Assembly (NCBI RefSeq): GCF_002646595.1
Contig: NZ_PDUD01000038.1
Coordinates: 1-64,000, forward strand
DNA: 64,000 bases
Direction of reading: 5' to 3'
Source: Flavilitoribacter nigricans DSM 23189 = NBRC 102662
GTDB taxonomy: Bacteria; Bacteroidota; Bacteroidia; Chitinophagales; Saprospiraceae
The notes under the pieces were generated by a model. It had not been told where the DNA came from and made no database searches. It saw only the letters and a program-made list of their open reading frames with translations. Below are positions 9,211 through 18,051 of the stretch, in pieces. The translations under genes were made by a program, and so were the position numbers. The stretch's first letter is position 1, and each line of letters opens with the position of its first letter.

Positions 9211-10767
9211 TTAGCGGGCCACTTTCTGGCGCTGCAGAAATTTTTCGCGGATAATATCCTGAACGTTACGGTCTTCGATCTTACTTTCCAACCAGGAAAT
9301 GATATCCAGGTACAGGAAGGGCCGACGCTGGAAGGGATCGCTTTCCAGTTTTACGAGCTTTTCTTTTAGCCGGATGAATTCCTTGCGGAGTTCGGAAGCC
9401 CGCATCTTGGGCGTTTTGCGCAAAAAACGGAAGATCTCGCGCTGGACTTCCTGCAGGTCCTTGTTCTTGGCCAGGAACCGATAGACCGATTTGACCTGGT
9501 ATTCCACCAGTTGGGCGTTGCCCAGTTCGAAGTGAGCGATGAGGTTAAGGATACGGGCAAAAGCCTGAATGTCTTCGCGGTAATCCGGATTTCGCTGGTT
9601 GATGATCAGGTTCAGGTAATCAATGGCCTTACTGTTGTCACCACTGCCGAAGTAGAGGCAGGCAATGCGGTAATAAAAGATGAGTTCGCGGTGGTGGTCC
9701 CAGTTGTACTCGTCGGATTCGATCAGTTCGATGATCTCCGGCACCAGCGACAGCCCCTCCGTGAAAGTACCTTCCAGGTAGTGCCTTTCAATACTGTGGA
9801 CGTAGCGGAAAAGCAGATACAGGCCTTCCGTGTTCTTCTCCTGCTTGACCGGGAAGCGCTCCGGCAGGCTTTCCAGTTCGGAAAGCACGTCTACGAAGCG
9901 ATCGTAGTACATGGCATTGAAAAGTGATCCCAGCAGATTATGCACACCTTTTAAATAAAGAGGCAGGTTCAGCGTGATCATATCCTGGTTGTCGTCGAAA
10001 AGATCGACCCACTTCTGGGCGTAGCGGTAACTCATTCGAAAATCGTGGGTCATGTGGTACAGCCAGACGTAAGACTGGCAGAAGTAGACCTTTCCCCAAA
10101 ACTCCAGATCATCGTAACCCACGGCGGGCAGATGCGACTGGAAGAACTCCTTGACAAAAAAGTGATCCTTTTCGTTACGGACATAGCCCACCTTTATATA
10201 CAGGCTGTAGAGTTGCAGCGCCAGATTGGAAAACAAGTGGGTCTGTTCGTTGACGCGGTTGAGGTGGATGGAGCTTTCCGTCAGTTCTTCGGCCCGGCCT
10301 TCAATGCTGCGGGTAATGTACTGGCCTTCGATCAGTTTTTCAAACTCGACGATCTCCAGTGCCTGGCTGCTGAACTTGAACTTCAGGGCCCGCGCCTTGG
10401 CTTTATCCAGAATATCCAGGCTCTGTCGGTACAGACCTTTATTATACAGCACCCGGGCGTAGTCGATCGTCTCCCGGATCTGAATATCCTCGTTGTAATT
10501 TTTGTTCAACAGGCGCAGACTGGTGAGCAGCTGCTTGTATAAATGGGCCTTTAAATTGGATAACTGACTCTTCTTTATTGCGGGCAGTTTGCGTAGGATC
10601 AATGCTTCATCGTATTCCTTATGCCGGTCCATGACATCAAACAACTGCAGGAAAAGGATCTCATCGGAAGACTGGTTGCGGCGCACAAAGAGGCGAAAAT
10701 GCCGTTTTTCCGCGCGAGTGAGCGACCTTATCAACTGGATGAGATCATCTGTCTTCTGTTTAGGCAT
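9211..10767 (-). CDS. Helical-repeat (TPR-like) protein of unknown function
   Basis: This 518-aa soluble helical protein begins MPKQKTDDLIQLIRSLTRAE. The frame extends upstream to an ATG at 10806 and a TTG at 10812. The ATG at 10767 is preferred because the conserved opening (LIxxLxxxExRxF) then falls at the N-terminus, as in the protein at 37953-39380. The rest is helix pairs with TPR-like spacing (ARVLYNKGLYRQSLDILDKA; IACLYFGSGDNSKAIDYLNL). No signal, membrane segment or catalytic motif is visible. The C-terminus (RKEFIRLKEKLVKLESD onward) looks coiled. It is tandem with another helical-repeat gene downstream on the same strand and divergent from leuA. Such proteins are common hypothetical proteins in Saprospiria-type genomes; their role is unknown. 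Confidence 0.8.
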   Translation of the reverse strand: MPKQKTDDLIQLIRSLTRAEKRHFRLFVRRNQSSDEILFLQLFDVMDRHKEYDEALILRKLPAIKKSQLSNLKAHLYKQLLTSLRLLNKNYNEDIQIRETIDYARVLYNKGLYRQSLDILDKAKARALKFKFSSQALEIVEFEKLIEGQYITRSIEGRAEELTESSIHLNRVNEQTHLFSNLALQLYSLYIKVGYVRNEKDHFFVKEFFQSHLPAVGYDDLEFWGKVYFCQSYVWLYHMTHDFRMSYRYAQKWVDLFDDNQDMITLNLPLYLKGVHNLLGSLFNAMYYDRFVDVLSELESLPERFPVKQEKNTEGLYLLFRYVHSIERHYLEGTFTEGLSLVPEIIELIESDEYNWDHHRELIFYYRIACLYFGSGDNSKAIDYLNLIINQRNPDYREDIQAFARILNLIAHFELGNAQLVEYQVKSVYRFLAKNKDLQEVQREIFRFLRKTPKMRASELRKEFIRLKEKLVKLESDPFQRRPFLYLDIISWLESKIEDRNVQDIIREKFLQRQKVAR

Positions 10768-10879
10768 TGTAGTTCTATATTTTTTAAAACCCTGTTGTTC
10801 AGCCATTTGCAAAAACTGTATTCGGCTGAAACTTTGGAGTAATTCTAATTTTAGTTTTTAGATCTCCCTCTGTCCTGAA

Positions 10880-10887
10880 TATATTTG
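10880..10887 (+). promoter_or_regulatory. TAnnTTTG -7 element upstream of leuA
   Basis: TATATTTG matches the Bacteroidota -7 element, 132 bp before the leuA start. No clear TTG -33 element lies at 19-21 bp. Between it and leuA are short imperfect direct repeats (GTCGTAAGT at about 10898 and 10919). Confidence 0.3.
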
Positions 10888-11019
10888 AGATACTAAAGTC
10901 GTAAGTTGTGAGTCTTCAGTCGTAAGTCCACTCCAAACCTGACCTGTGACCTGCGACTAACTTACTTGTGACTCCACAAAGTGGCAAACAAACATAAGCT
11001 TTTTTAAAAAAATCCATTC

Positions 11020-12186
11020 ATGGCCGACAATAGGATTTACATTTTTGATACGACCCTGCGCGACGGAGAACAAGTGCCGGGCTGCAAACTGAACACCGAA
11101 CAGAAAGTAGAAATAGCCAGAGAACTAGAGCGACTGGGAGTAGATGTAATCGAGGCTGGTTTTCCGATATCCAGCCCGGGGGATTTCCGATCGGTGGTAG
11201 AGATTGCCAAAGCGGTGAACGAACCGGTAGTGTGCGGCCTGTCCCGGGCCGTTGCCAAAGATATTGAAGTAGCTGCCGACGCCGTAAAGAACGCTAAACG
11301 CCCACGGATCCATACCGGGATCGGCACCTCGGAATCCCACATAAAATTCAAACTACAGACCACGCCCGAAAAGATCATTGAAAAGGCGGTCATGGCGGTC
11401 AAACACGCCAAGCGCTTTGTAGAGGATGTGGAATTCTACGCGGAAGATGCCGGACGCACCGACAACGAGTTCCTCGCCCGGGTGATCGAGGCCGTAGTGG
11501 CGGCGGGAGCTACCGTGCTCAACATTCCGGATACGACCGGGTACTGCCTGCCGGAAGAATACGGCGCCAAGATCCGCTACCTGCGGGAGAACGTGAAAGG
11601 CATCCACAAGGCGATCCTTTCCACCCACTGCCACAACGACCTGGGACTGGCTACCGCCAACTCCATCGCCGGCGCTCAGAACGGAGCCCGCCAGATCGAA
11701 TGTACCATCAACGGTATCGGCGAGCGGGCCGGCAACACTTCCCTGGAAGAGGTGGTCATGATCATGAAACAACACCAGCACCTGAATTTGGTGAATCAGA
11801 TAAATACTCCACTGCTCAATCCGATCAGTCGTTTGGTATCCGAGCGTATGGGCATGCCAGTACAGCCGAACAAAGCGATCGTCGGCGCGAATGCTTTTGC
11901 CCACTCTTCCGGTATCCACCAGGACGGCGTGATCAAAAAGCGTGAAACCTACGAGATCATCGATCCGTTAGAGGTAGGAGTAGATCATTCCAAGATCGTA
12001 CTGACGGCACGTTCCGGTCGGGCGGCAATCGCCTACCGCGCCAAAAACATCGGGCACAACCTCACCAAGGAAGAACTCGATGTAGTCTATTCCGGATTTC
12101 TGGAGATCGCCGATCGCCAGAAAGAAGTTTCGGATGACGATCTGAGCAAACTGATCAACTCCAAATTGAGTAGTGCTACTGCGTAA
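11020..12186 (+). CDS. leuA: 2-isopropylmalate synthase, short form
   Basis: This enzyme condenses 2-oxoisovalerate with acetyl-CoA, the first committed step of leucine synthesis. The 388-aa protein opens with the HMGL/DRE-TIM barrel signature ([14 protein letters not shown]) and carries the metal-binding HCHND motif in [15 protein letters not shown]. The regulatory C-terminal LeuA dimer domain of ~510-residue enzymes is absent. The protein ends after the barrel and a short helical tail at a clean stop, so this looks like a natural short form rather than a truncation. Leucine feedback by the classical domain is therefore not expected. It is the first gene of leuA-leuC-leuD-leuB. Confidence 0.95.
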   Translation: MADNRIYIFDTTLRDGEQVPGCKLNTEQKVEIARELERLGVDVIEAGFPISSPGDFRSVVEIAKAVNEPVVCGLSRAVAKDIEVAADAVKNAKRPRIHTGIGTSESHIKFKLQTTPEKIIEKAVMAVKHAKRFVEDVEFYAEDAGRTDNEFLARVIEAVVAAGATVLNIPDTTGYCLPEEYGAKIRYLRENVKGIHKAILSTHCHNDLGLATANSIAGAQNGARQIECTINGIGERAGNTSLEEVVMIMKQHQHLNLVNQINTPLLNPISRLVSERMGMPVQPNKAIVGANAFAHSSGIHQDGVIKKRETYEIIDPLEVGVDHSKIVLTARSGRAAIAYRAKNIGHNLTKEELDVVYSGFLEIADRQKEVSDDDLSKLINSKLSSATA

Positions 12187-12353
12187 GGCTAATTTTAAGC
12201 AGTATAACATACTAGTAAGAGTGACCGTATCGATGGCGATAAAAATCCGGTATTCGTAATACTTTCGTTTTTATTGTCATTGATATAGTCATTATATTTG
12301 TACGGCTTCTTTTTATACCAATCCTTACTAACCAAATTTCACCAGAATTTACC

Positions 12354-12395
12354 GTTGACCGTCGACCTTCAACCGTCGGCCTTCAACCGTCTACC
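12354..12395. repeat. Short tandem repeat between leuA and leuC
   Basis: GACCTTCAACCGTC (12364-12377) is followed directly by GGCCTTCAACCGTC (12378-12391), and a related CCGTTGACCGTC lies just before. It sits in the 249-bp gap between leuA and leuC. Confidence 0.6.
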
Positions 12396-12435
12396 TATAT
12401 ATTTATTTTGTCAATTTCATTATTTGATCACAATC

Positions 12436-13830
12436 ATGAGCAAGACACTTTTTGATAAGATCTGGGATGCCCACGTAGTGGCCCAGGTGGAGGGTGGAAC
12501 CGAAGTGTTGTATATCGACCAGCAGTTCATCCATGAGGTAACCAGTCCGCAGGCTTTCGCGGGCCTGGAAAAGCGCGGTATTCAGGTAGCACGGCCCCAA
12601 CAGACCGTAGCCACCGCCGACCACAACGTACCGACCAAGAATCAACACCTGCCCATCAATGAAGAACTCTCCCGCTTCCAGGTCAACAAACTGGCCGAGA
12701 ACTGCGAAAAGTTCGGCGTAGACTATTACGGACTGGGGCACCACCACAACGGTATTGTACACGTGATCGGGCCGGAGCTGGGTATCACCCAGCCGGGTAT
12801 GACCATCGTTTGCGGCGATAGTCACACCTCTACGCACGGCGCTTTCGGCACCATCGCTTTCGGCATCGGTACCAGCCAGGTAGAGCAGGTACTCGCTACC
12901 CAGTGTCTGCTGCAAAAGCGTCCGAAGCGGATGCGCATCACCGTGGACGGTAAATTGTCCAAAGGTGTACTGGCGAAAGATATCATCCTGTACATCATTT
13001 CCAAGCTGACCGCCAGCGGTGGAACCGGGTACTTCGTGGAATACGCCGGCTCGGCTATCCGCGAACTGTCTATGGAAGGCCGGATGACCATCTGCAACAT
13101 GAGCATCGAAATGGGTGCCCGCGGCGGTCTGATCGCACCGGATGAAAAGACCTTCGAATACGTGAAGGGACGCAAATTTGCGCCTAAAGGCGAAGCGTTC
13201 GATCAGAAAAAAGCCTACTGGGAAACGCTGTTTACCGACGAGGACGCCGTTTTCGACAAGGAGTTCAACTTCCCGGCCGAAGACATCGAACCCATGGTCA
13301 CCTACGGGACCAACCCGGGTATGGGTATTAAGATCACCGGTAATATCCCGAAAATGGAGGACGTGGACAATCCGACCACTTTCGCCAAATCCCTGGAGTA
13401 CATGGGCCTCAAAGCCGGCGAACAACTGCTGGGTAAATCCATCGACTACGTATTCATCGGCAGCTGTACCAACTCCCGCATCGAAGACCTGCGACTGGTG
13501 GCCGACTACGTACGCGGCAAGAAAAAAGCCGAACACGTCAACGCCATGATCGTACCGGGATCGCAGCAGGTAATGGCCCAGGTACAGGAAGAGGGACTGG
13601 ATCAGATCTTCCGCGAAGCGGGATTTGACTTCCGCGAGCCGGGTTGTTCGGCCTGTCTGGGCATGAACGAGGATAAAGTGCCCAAAGGCAAATACTGTGT
13701 CTCTACTTCCAACCGGAACTTCGAAGGGCGTCAGGGACCGGGTGCACGCACCATCCTGGCCAGTCCGCTGGTAGCGGCCGCTACCGCCATCGAAGGCCGT
13801 ATCGTTGACGTACGGGAAGCACTAAATTAA
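12436..13830 (+). CDS. leuC: 3-isopropylmalate dehydratase large subunit
   Basis: With LeuD this Fe-S enzyme isomerises 2- to 3-isopropylmalate. The frame extends back to a TTG at 12298, but the ATG at 12436 ([13 protein letters not shown]) matches the family start and gives the usual 464 residues. Visible signatures are [13 protein letters not shown] and the 4Fe-4S cysteines in IGSCTNSR and GCSACLGMN. leuD follows 63 bp downstream. Confidence 0.95.
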   Translation: MSKTLFDKIWDAHVVAQVEGGTEVLYIDQQFIHEVTSPQAFAGLEKRGIQVARPQQTVATADHNVPTKNQHLPINEELSRFQVNKLAENCEKFGVDYYGLGHHHNGIVHVIGPELGITQPGMTIVCGDSHTSTHGAFGTIAFGIGTSQVEQVLATQCLLQKRPKRMRITVDGKLSKGVLAKDIILYIISKLTASGGTGYFVEYAGSAIRELSMEGRMTICNMSIEMGARGGLIAPDEKTFEYVKGRKFAPKGEAFDQKKAYWETLFTDEDAVFDKEFNFPAEDIEPMVTYGTNPGMGIKITGNIPKMEDVDNPTTFAKSLEYMGLKAGEQLLGKSIDYVFIGSCTNSRIEDLRLVADYVRGKKKAEHVNAMIVPGSQQVMAQVQEEGLDQIFREAGFDFREPGCSACLGMNEDKVPKGKYCVSTSNRNFEGRQGPGARTILASPLVAAATAIEGRIVDVREALN

Positions 13831-13893
13831 AAAATTGGAGGGGGCAGATAGCTGTCGATACGGTTACCCGCCCGCTCCCCAGCAAAAAATATC

Positions 13894-14481
13894 ATGGACA
13901 AGTTCAAAAAGATAAATTCAACGGCGGTGCCGATCCCCATCGAAGAAGTGGATACGGATCAGATCATTCCCGCCCGTTTTCTGAAAGCGACCACCCGCGA
14001 TGGATTCGGTGACAACCTCTTCCGCGACTGGCGCTACAATTCCGATGACTCGCCCAAGGAGGATTTCATTCTGAACAATCCGACCTACAGCGGGACCATC
14101 CTGGTAGCCGGTAAGAACTTCGGCTGCGGATCCAGTCGCGAACACGCCGCCTGGGCGCTGTACGACTACGGCTTCAAGGTAGTGGTATCCAGCTTCTTTG
14201 CGGATATTTTCCGCGGGAACGCCCTGAATAACGGCCTGTTGCCGGTACAGGTATCGGAAGCATTCCTGCACGATATCTTTACGGCCATAGAGAACGCCCC
14301 CCAGGCTGAGTTTGTTGTAGACCTGGAAGCTCAGACTTTCACCATTGCAGCTACCGGCCAGTCGACCTCTTTCGAGATCGATCCCTACAAGAAAATGTGC
14401 CTGATCAATGGCTACGACGATATCGATTATTTACTGAGCTTAGAAGATGAGATTAAGGCTTACGAAGCCCAAAGAGCATAA
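13894..14481 (+). CDS. leuD: 3-isopropylmalate dehydratase small subunit
   Basis: This 195-aa swivel subunit partners LeuC. The family motifs [12 protein letters not shown] near the N-terminus and [15 protein letters not shown] in the middle are intact, and the length is normal. leuB starts 12 bp downstream, so the two are co-transcribed. Confidence 0.95.
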   Translation: MDKFKKINSTAVPIPIEEVDTDQIIPARFLKATTRDGFGDNLFRDWRYNSDDSPKEDFILNNPTYSGTILVAGKNFGCGSSREHAAWALYDYGFKVVVSSFFADIFRGNALNNGLLPVQVSEAFLHDIFTAIENAPQAEFVVDLEAQTFTIAATGQSTSFEIDPYKKMCLINGYDDIDYLLSLEDEIKAYEAQRA

Positions 14482-14493
14482 CCACCAACAATT

Positions 14494-15606
14494 ATGAAAA
14501 AGAAGATAGCCGTATTGCCCGGCGACGGGATTGGACCGGAAGTTACCTGGCAAGCCATCAAAGCCCTGGATGCCGTCGGAGACCGCTTCGATCATTATTT
14601 CGAATACTGTTTTGCGGATGTAGGTGCGACCGCCATCGATAAGACCGGCTCTCCCCTACCCGACCTGACGCTGGAAGCCTGTATGAACGCCGACGCGGTA
14701 CTGTTCGGCGCCATCGGTGATCCCAAGTACGACAATGATCCCAACGCCAAGGTACGTCCGGAGCAAGGCCTGCTGGCCCTGCGTAAGGGACTGGGACTGT
14801 ACGCCAATATCCGGCCGGTAACTACTTATTCCAACCTCCTCCACCTTTCTCCGCTGAAGGAGAACAAAGTGAAGGATGTGGACCTCGTTATCTTCCGCGA
14901 ACTGACCGGTGGTATCTATTTCGGAGAAAAGGGACGGGCCGAAGACAACAGCTCGGCATTCGATACCTGCCTGTACAAGCGGGAAGAGATCGAACGCATT
15001 ACCCATCTGTCCTTCCAGCACGCCCGTCAAAGACGCAAAAAGGTAACGCTGGTAGACAAAGCCAATGTGCTGGAAAACTCCCGGCTGTGGCGCCACGTGG
15101 TGCAGGAACTGAGCACCGGCTATCCGGATATCGAACTGGACTACATGTTTGTGGACAACGCGGCTATGCAGCTGATCCAGTGGCCCAAGCAGTTTGACGT
15201 AGTACTTACCTCCAATATGTTCGGAGATATTCTTTCCGACGAAGCGAGTGTGATTGCGGGCTCGATGGGCCTGCTGCCTTCCGCTTCCATCGGTTTGCAC
15301 ACCTCTATGTTCGAGCCGATCCACGGTTCGTACCCGCAGGCGGCCGGCAGTGATATTGCCAACCCCATGGCGGCTATTCTGTCCGCAGCCATGCTGTTGG
15401 ATAGTCTGGAGCTGTTCGAAGAAGCTAAAGTGATCCGCGCCGCAGTAACCACCCTGCTGGAAAAAGGTATCGGTACCCCCGAACTTTCTCCACGCATCAC
15501 TTACGGAACAACGCAGATCGGTGACACCATCGCTCATATGATCGCCGAACCCGACTTCATGATCAAGGATGATCAGGTGAACGAGGGGATCTCAACGATC
15601 ATTTAA
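14494..15606 (+). CDS. leuB: 3-isopropylmalate dehydrogenase
   Basis: This NAD-dependent enzyme oxidatively decarboxylates 3-isopropylmalate to 2-oxoisocaproate. The 370-aa protein opens with the family signature VLPGDGIGPEV and has the metal/substrate region LTSNMFGDILSDEAS and the adenine-binding segment EPIHGSYPQAAGSDIANPMA. The length is standard. It is the last gene of the leu cluster; an 8-bp hairpin (15612-15630) and an intrinsic terminator (15697-15723) follow. Confidence 0.95.
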   Translation: MKKKIAVLPGDGIGPEVTWQAIKALDAVGDRFDHYFEYCFADVGATAIDKTGSPLPDLTLEACMNADAVLFGAIGDPKYDNDPNAKVRPEQGLLALRKGLGLYANIRPVTTYSNLLHLSPLKENKVKDVDLVIFRELTGGIYFGEKGRAEDNSSAFDTCLYKREEIERITHLSFQHARQRRKKVTLVDKANVLENSRLWRHVVQELSTGYPDIELDYMFVDNAAMQLIQWPKQFDVVLTSNMFGDILSDEASVIAGSMGLLPSASIGLHTSMFEPIHGSYPQAAGSDIANPMAAILSAAMLLDSLELFEEAKVIRAAVTTLLEKGIGTPELSPRITYGTTQIGDTIAHMIAEPDFMIKDDQVNEGISTII

Positions 15607-15696
15607 GCGGGTCCGGTGCCGTGCACCGGAAACCGAATACCGATATCGACTAGAGTTGAGTTTTTAGAATAACATTAATGATTTGAGTTTTTAAGG

Positions 15697-15723
15697 AGCG
15701 GGGCCTTTGGTCCCGCTTTTTTT
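15697..15723 (+). terminator. Intrinsic terminator of the leu cluster
   Basis: AGCGGGGCC pairs with GGTCCCGCT (15697-15716) with one G-T pair, followed directly by seven T. Confidence 0.8.
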
Positions 15724-15776
15724 ATTTGGCCGGCTTTCCCTAACTTTGGAATAACAAATTTTCTTAAATTTCCTCC

Positions 15777-16892
15777 ATGAAAATCAACCGGAAATCCTTC
15801 TTTAAGAGTCTGGCCATCGGCACTATCGGCCTGCCCGTATTCCTGCGTACTTTTTTAGGTAAGAACTTCGCCCAGTCCCGGCAACAGGTGGGCGCGATCG
15901 ACGGCCAGCGGCACAACTGGAAAATGGTGACCACCTGGCCACCGAACTTTCCGATCATCGGGGAGGCCTGCCAGTTGTTTGCCGATTCGGTGGAAGCGAT
16001 GTCCGGTGGCCGCCTGCACATCCAGGTGTACGGCGGCGGTGAGCTTGTTCCTCCCCTGGAAGCTTTCGACGCAGTACGTACCGGAGGTGCGGAAATGGCC
16101 AGCGGCTCGGCCTATTACTGGGCCGGAAAGTTGCCGTCCGCTCCGTTCTTTTCCACCGTACCTTTCGGAATGAACGCCCAACAGGCCAACGCCTGGATGA
16201 TCTCCGGCGGTGGGCTGCAATTGTGGGAAGAGCTGTACGCGCCCTACAATCTGCTCCCCATGCCCGGCGGCAATACCGGCGTGCAAATGGGCGGCTGGTT
16301 CAACCGGGAGATCAACAGTCTGGCCGATCTCAAGGGCCTGAAAATGCGGATTCCTGGCCTGGGCGGTAAAGTATTCGAACGGATCGGCGGTTCGCCGGTA
16401 CTGATGGCCGGCAGCGAACTATATACCAACCTGGAACGCGGCGTGATCGACGCCACCGAATGGCTTTGTCCTTTTCATGACAATTTGATGGGTTTCCAGG
16501 AAATTGCTAAATATTATTACTATCCTGGCTGGCACGAACCGGGCACGGTTCTGGAACTGCTCTTTAATAAGGAAAAATTCGAAGCCTTACCCGCTGATCT
16601 GCAGGCCATCCTGCGTACCGCTGCGGCCCAGATGAATATCTGGGTGCTTTCCACCATGGAAGCGAGAAATGCAACAACGCTGGCCGCTATGATCGAAACC
16701 GGTGTAGATATTCGCCCTTTCCCCGAGGATGTCATCAGCGAATTGCGTAATCAAACGAAGCAAGTTATTAAGGAAATGACCGATCAGGATCCGTTTACCA
16801 AACGGGTGTATGAATCATACAAGACGTTTCAGCAACAGTCCAACAATTGGGCGAACCTGTCGGAACGGATGTATTATGATTCTCTGACTTGA
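15777..16892 (+). CDS. TRAP transporter solute-binding protein (DctP/TakP-like)
   Basis: This 371-aa periplasmic receptor belongs to a sodium-driven TRAP transporter. The N-terminus (NRKSFFKSLAIGTIGLPVFL) has a basic n-region and a hydrophobic core, an export signal but without a canonical twin-arginine. The mature part matches the DctP family: KMVTTWPPNFPIIG, QVYGGGELVPPLEAFDAV, LKGLKMRIPGLGGKVFERIG and GVIDATEWL. The aromatic and acidic segment around ATEWLCPFHD is typical of receptors for 2-oxo or hydroxy acids such as TakP, so an organic monocarboxylate is the likely ligand (inference). No permease is adjacent; DctQ and DctM homologues lie on the other strand at 23.8-25.6 kb and are the likely partners. 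Confidence 0.9.
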   Translation: MKINRKSFFKSLAIGTIGLPVFLRTFLGKNFAQSRQQVGAIDGQRHNWKMVTTWPPNFPIIGEACQLFADSVEAMSGGRLHIQVYGGGELVPPLEAFDAVRTGGAEMASGSAYYWAGKLPSAPFFSTVPFGMNAQQANAWMISGGGLQLWEELYAPYNLLPMPGGNTGVQMGGWFNREINSLADLKGLKMRIPGLGGKVFERIGGSPVLMAGSELYTNLERGVIDATEWLCPFHDNLMGFQEIAKYYYYPGWHEPGTVLELLFNKEKFEALPADLQAILRTAAAQMNIWVLSTMEARNATTLAAMIETGVDIRPFPEDVISELRNQTKQVIKEMTDQDPFTKRVYESYKTFQQQSNNWANLSERMYYDSLT

Positions 16893-17160
16893 TGTTAGAA
16901 GGTGTGAAAGTGCTAAGGTGGAAATGTTATTATGTGTTGATGTTTTGAGGTGTTAGGGTGTTGACTTTAGAAAGTGTGAACGTGCTAAAGTGGAAATGTT
17001 TTAAGGTTGATTTGGAAGGTATTCCTATCCCTAGCATCCGGCAAAACAATTGAGTAAAACCATTGATCCATCAGCACCAGAAAGGACGTCAGTACAATTT
17101 TCAGATCAACCCTAGCCGACCACCAACATTAACACATTACAACCTCAACACTTCAACACA
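16893..17160. repeat. Low-complexity intergenic repeats (TGTGAAxGTGCTAA family)
   Basis: Two 35-bp imperfect direct copies (16894-16928 and 16966-17000, about 31/35 identical) are linked by GTGTTGATGTTTTGAGGTGTT-like text. The right half (about 17125-17160) carries the same kind of sequence in reverse orientation (AACATTAACACATT, CTCAACACTTCAACACAT). Similar text occurs at about 47375-47430. It is non-coding, and its function and origin are unknown. Confidence 0.6.
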
Positions 17161-17179
17161 TTTAATAAAACGAAAACCA

Positions 17180-17752
17180 ATGCCAAGTAAAAAAATACTC
17201 ATCATTACCGGCGACGCCGGAGAGAGTTTCGAGGTACTGTACGCCTCCCACCGTTTCCGGGAATCCGGGTACCAGCCCGTGATCGCCGCCCCCAGCAAGA
17301 AGCGCATGAACCTGGTGATCCACGATTTTGAGCCGGGTTGGGATACCTACGTAGAACGCCAGGGCTACCTGGTGGAATCGGATATTAGTTTTGACCAGGT
17401 CGATACCGCCGACTACCACGCGGTGATGATCCCCGGTGGTCGCGCTCCGGAATATCTGCGCAATGATAAGCGTCTGATCCGGATCGTCCAGGAATTTGCC
17501 GAAGCGGGTAAATTTATCTTTGCCATCTGCCACGGCATCCAGTTGCTGGTGACGGCCGGCCTGGTGGACGGAAAGCAGATCACCTGTTACGAACACGTCA
17601 AGTTTGAAGTAGAATCCTGCGGAGGCACTTTCATTGGCCAGCACCAGGCCATCAAGGACGGCAGACTGGTGACCGGTCAGACCTGGCAGTCCCACCCCGA
17701 ATTCTACAAGCTGGTTTTTGAATGCCTTAAAGAGGAAAGCCTGGTTGCCTGA
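17180..17752 (+). CDS. DJ-1/PfpI family protein
   Basis: This 190-aa protein starts at MPSKKILIITGDAGESFEVL. An upstream in-frame start at 17063 would add 39 residues encoded by the intergenic repeat and is rejected. It has the flavodoxin-like DJ-1/PfpI fold with the nucleophile elbow FAICHGIQLL (Cys-His) and the MIPGGRAPEYLRND segment with its conserved Arg and Glu. Known members include stress-related chaperones, glyoxalases, proposed deglycases and amidases. The substrate cannot be called. It is not close to the PfpI-like protein at 50458-51021, which has CHGPW. Upstream is the TRAP receptor gene, downstream the MITE-like element. Confidence 0.85.
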   Translation: MPSKKILIITGDAGESFEVLYASHRFRESGYQPVIAAPSKKRMNLVIHDFEPGWDTYVERQGYLVESDISFDQVDTADYHAVMIPGGRAPEYLRNDKRLIRIVQEFAEAGKFIFAICHGIQLLVTAGLVDGKQITCYEHVKFEVESCGGTFIGQHQAIKDGRLVTGQTWQSHPEFYKLVFECLKEESLVA

Positions 17753-17844
17753 TCGCAGGGTAACCTTACACGTATCGTTTTTAGTTTTTCTGGTTTATCT
17801 GTTATGATCCCCAATTAGTCGGCTTGCGCCGTTCCGGTTGGCTC

Positions 17845-18011
17845 TTAGAGCCTATCCAGAAACCGTTTTTGCTGTCGAAAATGACCAGATTTGGGTGCTC
17901 ACGAAGTCATTTTCGAGTTTCGTAGCAGCGCTACGGAAGGAGGGAATGACGAAATGAGGTTCCATAAATGGTTATTTTAAGACCAAAGGATGGTTTTTGG
18001 ATAGGCTCTTA
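17845..18011. mobile_element. MITE-like element with 17-bp terminal inverted repeats
   Basis: The left end GAGCCTATCCAGAAACC (17848-17864) and the inverse of the right end (18008-17992, GAGCCTATCCAAAAACC) match at 16 of 17 positions. TTA flanks both sides (17845-17847, 18009-18011), a possible 3-bp target duplication. Inside is a perfect 11-bp inverted repeat, TCGAAAATGAC and GTCATTTTCGA, around 17876-17917. At 161 bp with no ORF it is non-autonomous. No transposase with these ends is in the window. It lies 40 bp upstream of the amidohydrolase gene and may affect its expression. Confidence 0.7.
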
Positions 18012-18051
18012 GTTCATTTTTTGTTGCTCTAAACACTTAACATTTTCTAGT

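Noticed and set aside
12298-12435. N-terminal extension of leuC from a TTG start
   Set aside because: The ATG at 12436 fits the family start and length; the extension is intergenic repeat sequence.
17848-18008. Interpretation of the inverted-repeat segment as a riboswitch or terminator
   Set aside because: Terminal repeats with flanking TTA and no T-run fit a transposable element better.
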